Source: Aureimonas altamirensis (GTDB lineage: Bacteria > Pseudomonadota > Alphaproteobacteria > Rhizobiales > Rhizobiaceae). From it: 64,000 nt of DNA. Both the position numbers and the translations under genes were made by a program. Within the stretch, counting starts at the first letter, position 1. The number at the start of each line of letters is the position of its first letter. The stretch covers positions 241,098 to 305,097 of the forward strand of contig NZ_BBWQ01000020.1 of the NCBI RefSeq assembly GCF_001463885.1, written 5' to 3'. Positions 16,654 to 27,400 of the stretch are shown here, one piece after another. Below the pieces are notes generated by a model. The model was given only the letters and a program-made list of their open reading frames with translations, was not told where the DNA came from and did not search any database.

Positions 16654-19047
16654 ATGCAGGGTGAAACGCAGGCGGGACAACTGGCGGGTTCCGCCAGCCC
16701 GGAGATGATTCTCGCGCTTGCGGTTGCCGCCCTTTTCCTGGCCGGCGCCCTGTTGATCGCCGTCTGGCACATGCGCCAGCGCGCCCGCCTTATGGCCGAT
16801 GCGGACAGGCTGCGCGGAGAGCTCGCCGACGCACAGGGCCTGGCCGACATCCGTGCCGGCATCATTGCCGCAACCGACCAGCGCATCGTGGCCTTTGCCG
16901 GACGCGACACGCCCGAGGTGCTGGGCAGCCTCCCCCGGGAATACGAAGCCCCGCGTGAAGCCGCCGCCTTCCTGTCGTTCCGGGACTGGATGCCGGCCTA
17001 TGATGCGATGGCGCTGGAGCGCGAGATCGATCGGCTGCGCGCCAGCGCGGAAAGCTTCCGCCGCGAAGTCGAGCTGGCCAACGGCCGGCCGCTGGAAGTG
17101 GCCGGGCGTACGGTGGGCGCCCTTGCCGTCGTGCGCTTCACGCCCCTGTCCGGCATGCGCGAGGAACTGGCGACGCTGCGCATAGAGCGCCAGCGCACCA
17201 CCGCCACGATCGAGACGATGCAAAGCCTGTTCGATGCCGCGCCCACCCCCATGTGGCTGCGCGCGCGCAGCGGCGTGCTGGTGTGGGTGAATACGGCCTT
17301 CGCCCGCAGCGTCGAGGCGGACAGCGTCGACGAGACGGTGGACCGACAGGTCGAGTTCTTCAACGCGCAGGATCGCGCCGCAATCGCCCAATCGGTTGCC
17401 GGAACAGGCGTGTTCCGCGGCGGCCTGACCGCGGTGGTGGAAGGCGACAGGCGCAATTTCGATGTCATCGAGGCGGCAGGCCCGCTTGGCTCGGCCGGCC
17501 TTGCCTCGGACGTTTCCGCGGTCGAGGCGGTGCGCCGCGAATTGAAGGCCACGTTGCGCAGCCACTCCGAAACGCTCGACCATCTGACGACGGCGGTGGC
17601 GCGCTTCGACGCCAAAACCCTTCTGATCTACCACAATGCCGAGTTCCAGAAGCTCTTCGACCTTTCGGAATCCTATCTGGACGGCAAGCCCGACCATGTC
17701 GCCATCATGGACCAGTTGCGCACGCGCGGCATCATGCCGGAAGACAGGCCGCTGCGCGACTTGAAGGACGAGATCCTGGCCGCCTACCGCGCCACGCGCC
17801 CCACCGACGCGCTCTGGCATCTGGCCGACGGACGCACGCTGCGCGTCTTCGCAAGCCCGGAGCCGCAGGGCGGCGCGACATGGGTTTTCGAAGACCTGAC
17901 CGAGAAGTTCCAGCTCGAAAGCCGCCTCAACTCGCTGGTCCGCCTGCAGGGCGAAACGCTCGACTATCTGAAAGAAGCGGTCGCCGTGTTCGGCCAGGAT
18001 GGCCGGCTGCGCCTGTCCAACCCGACCTTCGCGGAAATGTGGGGCCTGTCGCGCGATTTCCTGGCCGCCAAGCCGCATATCCGCTCCTTTGCCAAGGCGA
18101 CGCCCTTCCCGCTGCGCAAGGGTGTGGCGGGATCGCCGTCCTGGGAGCTTTTCGCCAATGCCGTGACGGCCTTCGACGAGGGTGCGCGCTTGACGGAAAG
18201 CGGCGAATTCGAACTGGAGGACGGCCGCACCCAGAGCTACGGCATCGTGCCGCTGCCCAACGGCCAGACCATGCTGACCTTCTCCGACGTGTCGGTGGCG
18301 CGCCAGGCCGAGCGCATGCTGCGCGAGCGCAACGAGGCGCTGGAAGAGGCCGACCGCCTGAAGAACGACTTCGTCCAGCATGTCAGTTACGAATTGCGCT
18401 CGCCGCTGACCAACATCATCGGCTTCTCGGCGCTGCTGCGATCGCTCGATACCGGCCCGCTGACGGAGCGCCAGAGCGAATATCTGGATTACATCATCAC
18501 CTCCACACGCGCGCTGATGACCATCGTCAACGATATCCTGGATCTTGCCTCCATCGATGCCGGCACGCTGCAGCTCGACCTGTCGGACGTCGACATCGCG
18601 CGCACGGTCGAGCAGGCCATCGAGGCGGTCGAAGACAGGACGCGGCAGGGCGATATCGAGATCGAGACCGACCTTTCGGCGGCGGGCAGCACCTTCCGCG
18701 CCGATGGCAAACGCGTGGTGCAGATATTGTTCAACCTTCTGTCCAACGCGGTGAACTTCTCTCCGGCCGGAGGGGTGGTTCGGCTGACGGTGCGGCGCGA
18801 CGGCACCGATACGCTCTTTTCCGTAACCGACGAGGGGCCGGGCATGTCGCCGGAAACCGTGACCAAGGCGTTCGAGCGCTTCGAGCAGAACGCGGCAGGG
18901 GCCCGCAAGTCCGGCGCCGGGCTGGGCCTGTCCATCGTCAAGAGCTTCGTCGAGTTGCATCAGGGCGAGGTCGAGATTACCTCAAGCGCCGGCGCAGGAA
19001 CCGTGGTGACCTGTCGTTTCCCGAAATTGCATGAGGCCGCGCGTTGA
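16654..19047 (+). CDS. divL: DivL-type PAS sensor pseudo-kinase (cell-cycle regulator)
   Basis: This 797-residue membrane-anchored protein has one transmembrane segment (about residues 20-40), PAS-like repeats in the middle (about 175-510) and a C-terminal kinase part. The dimerisation box reads FVQHVSYELRSPLTNI: the normal phospho-accepting His is Tyr579, as in Caulobacter DivL (Tyr550). The ATPase boxes are present (NLLSNAVNFSPAGG, DEGPGMSP, GAGLGLSIV). In Caulobacter, DivL binds DivK and controls CckA and thus CtrA. The position between sahH and tsaE is the usual one for divL in Rhizobiales. Its stop codon overlaps the next gene by one base. Confidence 0.9.
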   Translation: MQGETQAGQLAGSASPEMILALAVAALFLAGALLIAVWHMRQRARLMADADRLRGELADAQGLADIRAGIIAATDQRIVAFAGRDTPEVLGSLPREYEAPREAAAFLSFRDWMPAYDAMALEREIDRLRASAESFRREVELANGRPLEVAGRTVGALAVVRFTPLSGMREELATLRIERQRTTATIETMQSLFDAAPTPMWLRARSGVLVWVNTAFARSVEADSVDETVDRQVEFFNAQDRAAIAQSVAGTGVFRGGLTAVVEGDRRNFDVIEAAGPLGSAGLASDVSAVEAVRRELKATLRSHSETLDHLTTAVARFDAKTLLIYHNAEFQKLFDLSESYLDGKPDHVAIMDQLRTRGIMPEDRPLRDLKDEILAAYRATRPTDALWHLADGRTLRVFASPEPQGGATWVFEDLTEKFQLESRLNSLVRLQGETLDYLKEAVAVFGQDGRLRLSNPTFAEMWGLSRDFLAAKPHIRSFAKATPFPLRKGVAGSPSWELFANAVTAFDEGARLTESGEFELEDGRTQSYGIVPLPNGQTMLTFSDVSVARQAERMLRERNEALEEADRLKNDFVQHVSYELRSPLTNIIGFSALLRSLDTGPLTERQSEYLDYIITSTRALMTIVNDILDLASIDAGTLQLDLSDVDIARTVEQAIEAVEDRTRQGDIEIETDLSAAGSTFRADGKRVVQILFNLLSNAVNFSPAGGVVRLTVRRDGTDTLFSVTDEGPGMSPETVTKAFERFEQNAAGARKSGAGLGLSIVKSFVELHQGEVEITSSAGAGTVVTCRFPKLHEAAR

Positions 19048-20558
19048 TGGTGACAGTAGAACCCGGCCTGACCGTCCACCTGCCGGACGAAGCCGCCACC
19101 CATGCCTTCGCGCAGGATCTGGCGGCCGTCCTGCGTACCGGCGACGTCGTGGCGATGACCGGAGACCTCGGCGCCGGCAAGACGACGTTGGCGCGGGCGC
19201 TGATCCGCCAGTTGGCGGGCGAGCCGGAACTGGAGGTTCCCTCGCCCACCTACACGCTGACGCAGACCTACGAGACGGCGCCCAAGGTGACGCATTTCGA
19301 CCTGTATCGCCTGGCCGACGACAGCGAGCTGGACGAGCTCGGCTTCGAGGAAGCCGCCGAAACCGGGATCGTGCTGGTGGAGTGGCCCGAAAGGGCGCGC
19401 CAGGTGCTGGAAGAGGCAAGCCTGACGATCGCCCTGCGCATCGCCCCGGACGGCGGACGCGACGCTACCCTGTCTCCGACGCCCGAGCTGGCGGTTCGGC
19501 TGGCGCGTAGCCTGGCGATCCGCCAGTTTCTGGTGGATGCCGGCTTCGACGGCGCGCACCGCATGCCCTTTCCCGCCGATGCCAGCATGCGCCGCTACGA
19601 GCGCGCCACGCATGAAGGCCGATCCATGGTGCTGATGGACGCGCCGGCGCAGCCTCCGGGCCCGGCGATCCGCGACGGCCGCGCCTATACCGAAATCGCC
19701 CATATCGCGCGTGACGTCCGCCCCTTCGTCGCCATCGCGGAAGAGCTTTCCGCGCGCGGCTTCACCGCGCCGCGTATCCTGGCGGCCGACGTGCCTGCCG
19801 GGCTCGTCCTTCTCAGCGATCTCGGCGTAGAGGGGATCGTCACCCCGGACGGCGTGCCGATCCCAGCCCGCTACGAGGCCAGCGCCCGCGCGCTGGCGCG
19901 CCTGCACGCCGAGGACTTCATCGCGCCGATCGAGACGCGGCACGGCTTTGCCTGGACGATCCCGCCTTTCGACCGTCCGGCCATGTCCATCGAAGTGGAG
20001 CTTCTGGCCGACTGGTACTGGCCCCGCCAGCACGGCGAGCCCATCCCCGATACGAAGCGGGACGCGTTCCGCGCCGCCTGGTCGACCACGTTCGACGAGC
20101 TCGAAGGCGCCCGGCGCGGCCTGGTGATGCGCGATTTCCATTCGCCGAACATCCTGTGGCAGTCCGCAGAGACCGGGTCCGCACGGATCGGCCTCCTGGA
20201 TTTCCAGGACGCCATGATCGGGCCGGTCGCCTATGACCTCGCCTCGCTGGCACAGGATGCGCGCGTGGACATGCCGCTGGAGCTGGAAGAGGCGGTTTCG
20301 GCCGCCTACCTGGAAGAGGCGCAGGACATCGACCCGGCTTTCGATGCAGAGATGCACGCCGCGCAATATGCCATCATGGCGGCCCAGCGCGCGACCAAGC
20401 TTCTGGGGTTGTTCGTGCGGCTGCACGAGCGTGACGGCAAGCCGCAATACCTGCGTCACATTCCGCGTATTCAGACGTATCTGAACCGATCGCTCATGCA
20501 TCCGGCCAATGCACGGCTGAAGGCGATCTACGATGATTGGGGCGTCACCGGCGCCTGA
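19047..20558 (+). CDS. TsaE-sugar kinase fusion (t6A ATPase plus AmgK-like kinase)
   Basis: This 503-residue protein joins two enzymes. Residues ~1-150 are TsaE, the ATPase that helps TsaB/TsaD make threonylcarbamoyladenosine in tRNA: Walker A GDLGAGKTTLARAL, SPTYTLTQTYE, and FDLYRL. Residues ~160-503 are an aminoglycoside-phosphotransferase-type kinase with catalytic MRDFHSPNILW and metal-binding LLDFQDAMIGPVAYDLASL. The kinase resembles AmgK, the anomeric MurNAc/GlcNAc kinase of peptidoglycan recycling, and murU follows 18 bases later, which supports that role. The fusion occurs in other Rhizobiales, as far as I recall. The ATG overlaps the divL stop by one base. Confidence 0.88.
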   Translation: MVTVEPGLTVHLPDEAATHAFAQDLAAVLRTGDVVAMTGDLGAGKTTLARALIRQLAGEPELEVPSPTYTLTQTYETAPKVTHFDLYRLADDSELDELGFEEAAETGIVLVEWPERARQVLEEASLTIALRIAPDGGRDATLSPTPELAVRLARSLAIRQFLVDAGFDGAHRMPFPADASMRRYERATHEGRSMVLMDAPAQPPGPAIRDGRAYTEIAHIARDVRPFVAIAEELSARGFTAPRILAADVPAGLVLLSDLGVEGIVTPDGVPIPARYEASARALARLHAEDFIAPIETRHGFAWTIPPFDRPAMSIEVELLADWYWPRQHGEPIPDTKRDAFRAAWSTTFDELEGARRGLVMRDFHSPNILWQSAETGSARIGLLDFQDAMIGPVAYDLASLAQDARVDMPLELEEAVSAAYLEEAQDIDPAFDAEMHAAQYAIMAAQRATKLLGLFVRLHERDGKPQYLRHIPRIQTYLNRSLMHPANARLKAIYDDWGVTGA

Positions 20559-20576
20559 CGGGACGACAGACGAGAC

Positions 20577-21311
20577 ATGACACGACAGACGACGGAACGG
20601 CCGAAGACGGCGATGATCCTGGCAGCCGGAATCGGCAAGCGCATGCGGCCGATCACCGCCACGATTCCCAAGCCCCTGGTGGAGGTGGGCGGCAAGGCCC
20701 TGATCGACTACGGGATCGAGGCCTTGCTGCGCAACGGCGTCGACCATCTGGTCGTCAATGTCCATTATCTGCCCGATCTGGTGCGTGCCCACATGCGCAA
20801 GCGCCGCAACGTGCGGGTGGACATCTCCGACGAAAGCGACGCCCTTCTGGAAAGCGGCGGCGGCATCGCCAAGGCCCTGCCGCTTCTGGGGCCGGACCCC
20901 TTCTACGTCATCAACTCGGACACATTCTGGATCGAGGGCTACCGCGACAATCTCGACCTGATGGCCGCGATGTGGGACGACAGCGCGATGGACATCCTGT
21001 TGCTCATCGCCGACATGAAACGCGCCACGGGCTATGACGGGCGCGGCGATTTCGCCATGGATGTGGAGGGACGGCTGACTCGCCTGGAAGAGCGCGACAT
21101 GTCGCCCTTCATCTATGCTGGAGCCGCCATCATCCATCCGCGCGCCTTCGACGGCTTCGGCACCGAACGCTATTCGCTGAACCGCGTCTTCGACCGCGCC
21201 ATCGAGAACCGCCGGCTGTTCGGCGTGCGTCTGGACGGGTTGTGGCTGACGGTCGGCACCCCCGACGCCGTCGGCGCCGCCGAGCGGGTGCTCATCGCCA
21301 GCGCGGCGTGA
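20577..21311 (+). CDS. murU: N-acetylmuramate-1-phosphate uridylyltransferase-like nucleotidyltransferase
   Basis: This 244-residue sugar nucleotidyltransferase has the N-terminal motif MILAAGIGKRMRPITATIPK, the lysine-containing line KPLVEVGGKALIDY and the metal-binding INSDTFW. Such enzymes join a sugar 1-phosphate to a nucleotide. Placed right after the AmgK-like kinase, it fits MurU, which makes UDP-MurNAc from MurNAc-1-phosphate in the recycling route that bypasses MurA; in Pseudomonas this route lowers fosfomycin sensitivity. A mannose-1-phosphate type activity cannot be excluded. Length is normal (about 225-245). Confidence 0.82.
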   Translation: MTRQTTERPKTAMILAAGIGKRMRPITATIPKPLVEVGGKALIDYGIEALLRNGVDHLVVNVHYLPDLVRAHMRKRRNVRVDISDESDALLESGGGIAKALPLLGPDPFYVINSDTFWIEGYRDNLDLMAAMWDDSAMDILLLIADMKRATGYDGRGDFAMDVEGRLTRLEERDMSPFIYAGAAIIHPRAFDGFGTERYSLNRVFDRAIENRRLFGVRLDGLWLTVGTPDAVGAAERVLIASAA

Positions 21312-21316
21312 CGGCG

Positions 21317-24300
21317 ATGGATGGGCCGGCCTTGCGCGTCTTTTCCATTCCGCCGCGCCTGCCCTTCCTGCCGACCCTGGCAAAAGAGATCCTCGGCGGC
21401 CGCATCGTGCCCGGCGTGGGCGCCGATGCAGGCGACCCGCTGGCCCTTGCGGCCCTGACCGTCTACGTGCCGACGCGGCGCGCCGGGCAGACGCTGGCGG
21501 CCGCGCTGGCAGCCGAACTCGGCGGCGTATCGGCCATCCTTCCCCGCATCCGCACCCTGGGCGAGGAAGACGAAGCCGCAGGCTTCCGGCCGGATAGCCC
21601 GTCCACCCTGCTGCCCACCATGGAACCCCTGCACCGCCGCCTGCTTTTGGCGCGTCTGATCCGCTTCTGGAAGACGCAACTGGCCGGCGCCGCGCTCGAT
21701 GTCCTCGGCGAAGAGGAACTGGTGCTTCCGGCCTCGGCGGCGGACGCCGTGTGGATGGCATCCGACCTCGCCGCCCTGATGGACGAGGCAGCCGGCGAAG
21801 GTATCGACCTCGGCGGGCTGGCGCGCATCGACATGAGCGACCGTCTGGCCGGCTGGTGGCAGTTGACGCAGACCTTCCTGTCCATCGTGACCGAGCACTG
21901 GCCGGGCGAGCTCGCGGCGCTGCAACTGGCCGACGCCGCGGCCCTGCGGCTGGAGCTCGCGCGGCAAGAGGCGGCGCGCTACCGCACCGAAGGCAGCAGG
22001 GACCCGGTCCTCGTGGCCGGTGCCGTCACCAGCGTCGGCGCGACGCTGGACCTCATGAAGGCGATCGCCGGCCTGCCCAATGGCGCCGTCGTGCTGCCCG
22101 GCCTCGACAAGGGGCTCGACGACGACGCCTTCCAGCGGGTGCGCCGCGCGCATGAAGCCGCCGCGGCAGGCCACCCGCAATACACGCTGGCGCGCATGCT
22201 GGACGGCCTGGGCGTGTCGCGCGCCGATGTCCGCGAGATCGATGGGCCGGCGGCCCCGGCCCTGCGCGCGCGGGAAACCCTTTTTTCGGAGGCGATGCGC
22301 CCCGCCGAAACCACGGAGCGCTGGCACGATGCCGCCCTGGATCTGGAAGCGGGGTTGGACGGCGTCTGCCTGATCGAGGCGGCGGACGAAGCGGAAGAAG
22401 CCTTGGCCATCGCCATCGCCATGCGCGAGGCCCTGTCTGAGCCCGGCAGCCGCGTGGCGCTGGCAACGCCCGACCGGTCGCTCGGCCGCCGTGTCTGTGC
22501 CGAGCTGGAGCGTTTCGGCATATCGGCCAACGATTCCGCCGGCCGTCCGCTGGCGGCGACGCCGCCCGGTGAACTTGTCAGTCTGGCCTTGCAGGCGTCG
22601 CTGACGCCCGGCGATCCCGTGGTGCTGCTGTCGCTGATGAAGCATCCGCTGACCCGCCTGGGGATGACGCCGGCGGATGTACGGCGCGGCGCCCGCGCGG
22701 TCGAGATCGTGGCGCTGCGTGGCGGCACCGGTGTTGCCGATGCGGCCGGCCTGGCCGCCCTGTACGAAAGGCGTCGCCGGCAGCGCGCGGACGATACGCG
22801 CGTGGCGCGCGCCGTAGAGCTTCTGCCCGAGGCAGACCTTGCCCTCGGCGCCGCGGTGGCCGAGGCGCTGGAACTAGCCTTGGCGCCGCTGACGGCCCTG
22901 CGCAGCGAGACCGCAATGGAACTTGCCCCGCAGGCGATGCAGCTCACGCTGGCGCTGGAGGGCCTTTCCGCCGACCCGGAAGGCACGCCCGCCGCCCTCT
23001 ATGCGGAGGAAGCCGGGCAGGTGCTTGCCGAATGGCTGCGCGACCTCGTGTCCGCGCCGGCGACGGAATTCGCCTTCGCCCCGGCGGAGCTTCCCGATGT
23101 CGTCACGGGCTTGATGGCCGACCGGCGCGTTGCCCCGCGCGGCGGCCTGTCGCATCGCGCCTTCGTCTGGGGTGCGCTGGAAGCGCGCCTGCAAAGCGTG
23201 GACACGTTGATCCTCGGCGGCCTCGACGAGGGAACATGGCCGCAAGGGGCGCGCGCCGACGCCTTCCTGTCGCGGCTGATGCGCACGGAAATCCTGCTCG
23301 ACCCGCCCGAGCGCCGGATCGGCCTGGCCGCGCACGACCTGTGGATGTCGATCGGCAACAGACGCCTGATCCTGACGCGGGCTGAGCGCCGGGGCGGCGC
23401 GCCATCCATCGCCTCGCGCTGGATCCAGCGGCTTGCGGCGGTGGCCGGACCGGACGCCACGTCCCATCTGCGGCAGCGGGGTGCGGCGTACATCGCCGAG
23501 GCGCGCCTGCTCGACACATGTGCCGAGCTTCCGCGCCATCCCCGCCCCGAGCCGCGCCCCCCCGTCGAATTCCGGCCCGACCGCATATCGGTGACCGAGG
23601 TGGAGCGTCTGGTGCGCGACCCTTATGCCGTCTATGCGCGGCGCATCCTCAAGCTGGAGCCGTTCGAGCCGTTGATCCGGGCGCCCGGCGCCGCTGAGCG
23701 CGGAACGCTGTTCCACGACATTCTGGCCGATGTCGTGTCGAAGGGGCTGGATCTGGCGGCACCCGACGCCCTGTCCGCGCTGCTGGACATAGCGCGGGCC
23801 CGCTTTGCCGCTGCGGATCTGCCGCCGGAAATCGAGGCGGTATGGTGGCCGCGCATGGAAGGGCTGGCGCGACGCTATCTGGCCTGGGAGCACGAAAGAA
23901 GCCCCCGCATCCGCACCCGAAGGGCCGAGCTGGGCGGCCGGCTGGAGCTTGCCGACACCGGGCTGACGCTGACGGGCTATGCCGACCGCATCGACCTGAC
24001 GGTGGATGGCGGCGCGGAGATCATCGATTTCAAGACGGGGCTGTCGCCCTCCATCAAGCAGGCCCGCACGCTGCTTGCGCCGCAATTGCCGCTGGAAGGC
24101 GCGATGCTGAAGCTCGGTGCCTTCGATGGCCTGGCCGCCGGCACGCCCATCGCGGGCCTCAGCTATGTGCGTCTGCGCGAACGGGACTTCGTCGAAGAAG
24201 CCTTGGCCACGCCCGGCAGTGCGAAAAGCGAGGCCATCACCGTGGACGCGCTGGCCGATGCCGCCCTGGCGCGGCTGCGCGCCCTGGGCGCCGCCTACCG

Positions 24301-24430
24301 CAACCCCGCAAAGGGCTACCTGTCGCGGGCGCGCCCGTTTATCGCCGCCGACCTGTCGGGCGATTACGACCAGCTTGCCCGCTCGCGCGAATGGGCCATG
24401 GCCGAGGAAGGAAGCGAGGAGCAGGAATGA
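21317..24430 (+). CDS. addB: Double-strand break repair protein AddB
   Basis: This is the 1037-residue B subunit of the AddAB helicase-nuclease, which resects DNA ends and loads RecA for recombination. It starts LRVFSIPPRLPFLPTLAKEI; the alphaproteobacterial form carries VPTRRAGQTLAAAL where helicases have Walker A. The C-terminal nuclease domain shows VTEVERLVRDPYAVYARRIL, ERGTLFHDIL and the metal-binding IIDFKTG. The start at 21317 is five bases past the murU stop; a GTG at 21308 overlapping murU is an alternative. Its stop overlaps the addA start (ATGA). Confidence 0.93.
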   Translation: MDGPALRVFSIPPRLPFLPTLAKEILGGRIVPGVGADAGDPLALAALTVYVPTRRAGQTLAAALAAELGGVSAILPRIRTLGEEDEAAGFRPDSPSTLLPTMEPLHRRLLLARLIRFWKTQLAGAALDVLGEEELVLPASAADAVWMASDLAALMDEAAGEGIDLGGLARIDMSDRLAGWWQLTQTFLSIVTEHWPGELAALQLADAAALRLELARQEAARYRTEGSRDPVLVAGAVTSVGATLDLMKAIAGLPNGAVVLPGLDKGLDDDAFQRVRRAHEAAAAGHPQYTLARMLDGLGVSRADVREIDGPAAPALRARETLFSEAMRPAETTERWHDAALDLEAGLDGVCLIEAADEAEEALAIAIAMREALSEPGSRVALATPDRSLGRRVCAELERFGISANDSAGRPLAATPPGELVSLALQASLTPGDPVVLLSLMKHPLTRLGMTPADVRRGARAVEIVALRGGTGVADAAGLAALYERRRRQRADDTRVARAVELLPEADLALGAAVAEALELALAPLTALRSETAMELAPQAMQLTLALEGLSADPEGTPAALYAEEAGQVLAEWLRDLVSAPATEFAFAPAELPDVVTGLMADRRVAPRGGLSHRAFVWGALEARLQSVDTLILGGLDEGTWPQGARADAFLSRLMRTEILLDPPERRIGLAAHDLWMSIGNRRLILTRAERRGGAPSIASRWIQRLAAVAGPDATSHLRQRGAAYIAEARLLDTCAELPRHPRPEPRPPVEFRPDRISVTEVERLVRDPYAVYARRILKLEPFEPLIRAPGAAERGTLFHDILADVVSKGLDLAAPDALSALLDIARARFAAADLPPEIEAVWWPRMEGLARRYLAWEHERSPRIRTRRAELGGRLELADTGLTLTGYADRIDLTVDGGAEIIDFKTGLSPSIKQARTLLAPQLPLEGAMLKLGAFDGLAAGTPIAGLSYVRLRERDFVEEALATPGSAKSEAITVDALADAALARLRALGAAYRNPAKGYLSRARPFIAADLSGDYDQLARSREWAMAEEGSEEQE

Positions 24431-27400
24431 GCGGTCTTTCCGTTTCCGCCACCACGGTCCACGCGCAGGAGCGCGCCTCCGATCCGTCGCTTTCGGTTTT
24501 CGTGGCGGCCAATGCCGGCTCCGGCAAGACGCACGTCCTGACGATGCGGGTAGTGCGGCTGCTGCTGTCCGGCGTCAGCCCGGGCCGTATCCTGTGCCTC
24601 ACCTATACGAAGGCGGCGGCGGCGGAGATGCAGGCCCGCGTCTTCGCCACCCTGTCGCGCTGGACGCGCGCCGACGACGACACGCTCGGCAAGGAGCTGG
24701 CCACCTTACGCGGCGGCACGCCGGGCGATGTCAGGGCCGCGCGCCGCCTGTTCGCCACCGCTCTGGAAACGCCGGGCGGCCTGAAGATCCAGACCATCCA
24801 CGCCTTCTGCGAAGCCATCCTGCATCAGTTTCCGCTGGAGGCGAACGTACCCGGCCACTTCCAGGTGATGGACGATGGCGAAAGCGCGCTGCTTCTGGCC
24901 GAGGCGCGCCGCCTCCTGGTGGTGCTGGCCCGGCTGGACGGCGGCACCGGCGCGGACCCGGCACTGGCCGAGGCTTTTGCCGAGGCACTCGAACTTGCGG
25001 GCGAAGCCGGCCTCGACGGGTTGATCAATGCCTGCATCGCCCGGCGCGACCGCATCGGCGCCTTCATCGAAGGCAATGGCGGCCCGGAAAATGCCGTGCA
25101 GGCACTGCGGCAGGCGCTGGGCGTCGGCGACACGGACCCGCTCGCCGGCATGGTCGATCCACCGGGTTTCGATGCCGCGTTCTGCGGGCAGCTCGGCCAG
25201 GAAGCGGCGCAGGCCGGCGGCGCCACGAACGACAAGCTCTGCGACAAGCTGGCGCGCATTGCGGCCTCGCAGACTGCGCAGGAGCGATATTCCGTCCTCC
25301 GATCGCTGGTCTTCACGGCAAAGGGCGATCGCTACAAGCTCGGCAGCGTCGCCACCAAGGCCGTCGTGGCGGCTGTGCCGGAGCTTGAATCCCGGCTGGC
25401 GATGCTGGGCGACTTCCTCGACGACTGCGCCGAACGAATTGCAACCGGGCGGCTGTTTCGTGCCAGCCGCGCGGCCCTCGTGATCGCCGATCGGCTTGAG
25501 CGCGATTATCGCGCCCTGAAGCAGCGGCGCGGCAAGCTGGATTTCGAGGATCTGATCGTCCGCACGGCCGATCTTCTGCTGCGGCGCGAAGCCTCGGCCT
25601 GGGTGCACTACAAGCTCGACAGGGGTATCGACCACGTGCTCGTCGACGAGGCGCAGGATACGAGCCTGCGCCAGTGGCAGGTGGTGCGGGCGCTGGTGGA
25701 CGAATTCTTCCACGGCGCCGGCGAGTCGCGCCAGCGCACCGTCTTTGCCGTGGGCGACGAGAAGCAGTCCATCTATTCGTTCCAGGGCGCATCCCCGGCG
25801 ATGTTCGCACAAGAGCGGCGGCGGCTGGAGCAACTGGCCGCACGATCGGGCCAGCCCTTCCACCGCGTCGGGTTGCACCAATCGTTCCGCTCCGCGGCCG
25901 AAATCCTGTCGGCGGTCGACACGATCTTCGCCGACGAGACCCGCCGTCGCGGCCTGTCCAGCGAGGGCGAAGCCCCGGTGCACGAATCCGCGCGTGCCGC
26001 CCAGGCCGGCCTGGTCGAGGTGTGGCCAACCGTCCGGCCGCTTCCCGCCGCCGAAAGCGACGATGATTGGCTGCAGCCCATCGACCATCAGCCGCTGGAC
26101 GCGCCGATCCACCGCCTGGCCCGGCGGATCGCCGGGCAGATCGAGGCCTGGGTCGGCACGCCCGTCGAAGTGAAGGGGGTGACCCGCCCACTGGACGCGG
26201 GCGACGTCATCATCCTGGTGCGCAAGCGCTCGGCCTTCGTGTCCGCCATGGGCGCCGCCATCCGGGCGCTGGGCAATCCGGCCATCCGCGTCGCCGGGGC
26301 CGACCGCCTCACCATCACCGACCATCTCGCCGTGCAGGATCTGATGGCCATCGGCCGCACCGTCGCCAACGCCGAGGACGAGCTGTCGCTGGCCGAAGCG
26401 TTGAAAAGCCCGATCTTCGGTTTCAGCGACGACGACCTGATGGCGCTTGCCCTGTCGCGCGGCAAAGGCGGCCGGCCGCAATCGCTTTATCTGGCCCTGC
26501 GCAAGCTGGCGGGCGGGATAGATCCTGCCCGGCTGCAGCCTTTCGGTGTCGATGCGCAGGCACTGGCCGGGCGGGCGCGAAGTGCCTTCGAGCGTCTGGA
26601 AACGCTGCGCGACCGTGCGGGTTACACCGGGGTCTACGGCTTCTACGCGCGCCTTCTCGGGCCCGAGGGCGGCCGCGCCGCCTTGTCTGCCCGCCTCGGC
26701 CGCGACACCGGCGAGGTTCTGGACGCATTTCTGGACCTTGCCCTGACCGCCGAGCAGGATGGACGCGCCGGGCTCGACGCCTTCCTTGCCGATCTGGCCG
26801 CCAACCCACCGGTCGTGCGCCGCGAGATGACGCCCCTGAAGGGCGAGGTCCGCATCATGACCGTCCATGCCGCCAAGGGGTTGGAAGCTCCGGCGGTTTT
26901 TCTGGTCGATCCCGGCTCCGAGCCGTTCACCGCCAGCCACGCCGCCCGCCTGATCGAGTGGGAGGGCATGCCGGGGCAACCGCCCGAAAGCCAGCCCGGC
27001 TTTCTCTGGTGTCCCGACAAATCATGCCGCAACGCCGAGATCGACAGGCTGGCGGCGCTGGAGCGCGGGCGCGCCGAGGACGAGTATCGCCGCCTTCTCT
27101 ATGTCGGGTTGACGCGCGCCGCCGACCGCCTGGTCGTCTGCGGCTATTCCGGCATCCGGGAGCCGAGTGCCGACAGTTGGGCCGCCCATGTAAGGGACAG
27201 CCTCGGCGAAGCCGCCGAGGCGATCTCCGATCCATCCGGCGCGGTCGTCGCCTGGCGCATCGGCACGCCGCCGCAGGGCCGGATGGCCGCGGCGGTGCAG
27301 GCTGCGCCGGCACGTCCGGCGGCCATGGACCTGTCCCCCCTGCCGCCCGAGGAGATCGGCCCCCGCCCCCTGACGCCATCGACGGCTGGCAGCCAGACGA

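Noticed and set aside
16531..21761. Long minus-strand open frames opposite divL, tsaE/kinase and murU
   Set aside because: The plus-strand genes show complete family motifs; the antisense frames show none and have biased composition.
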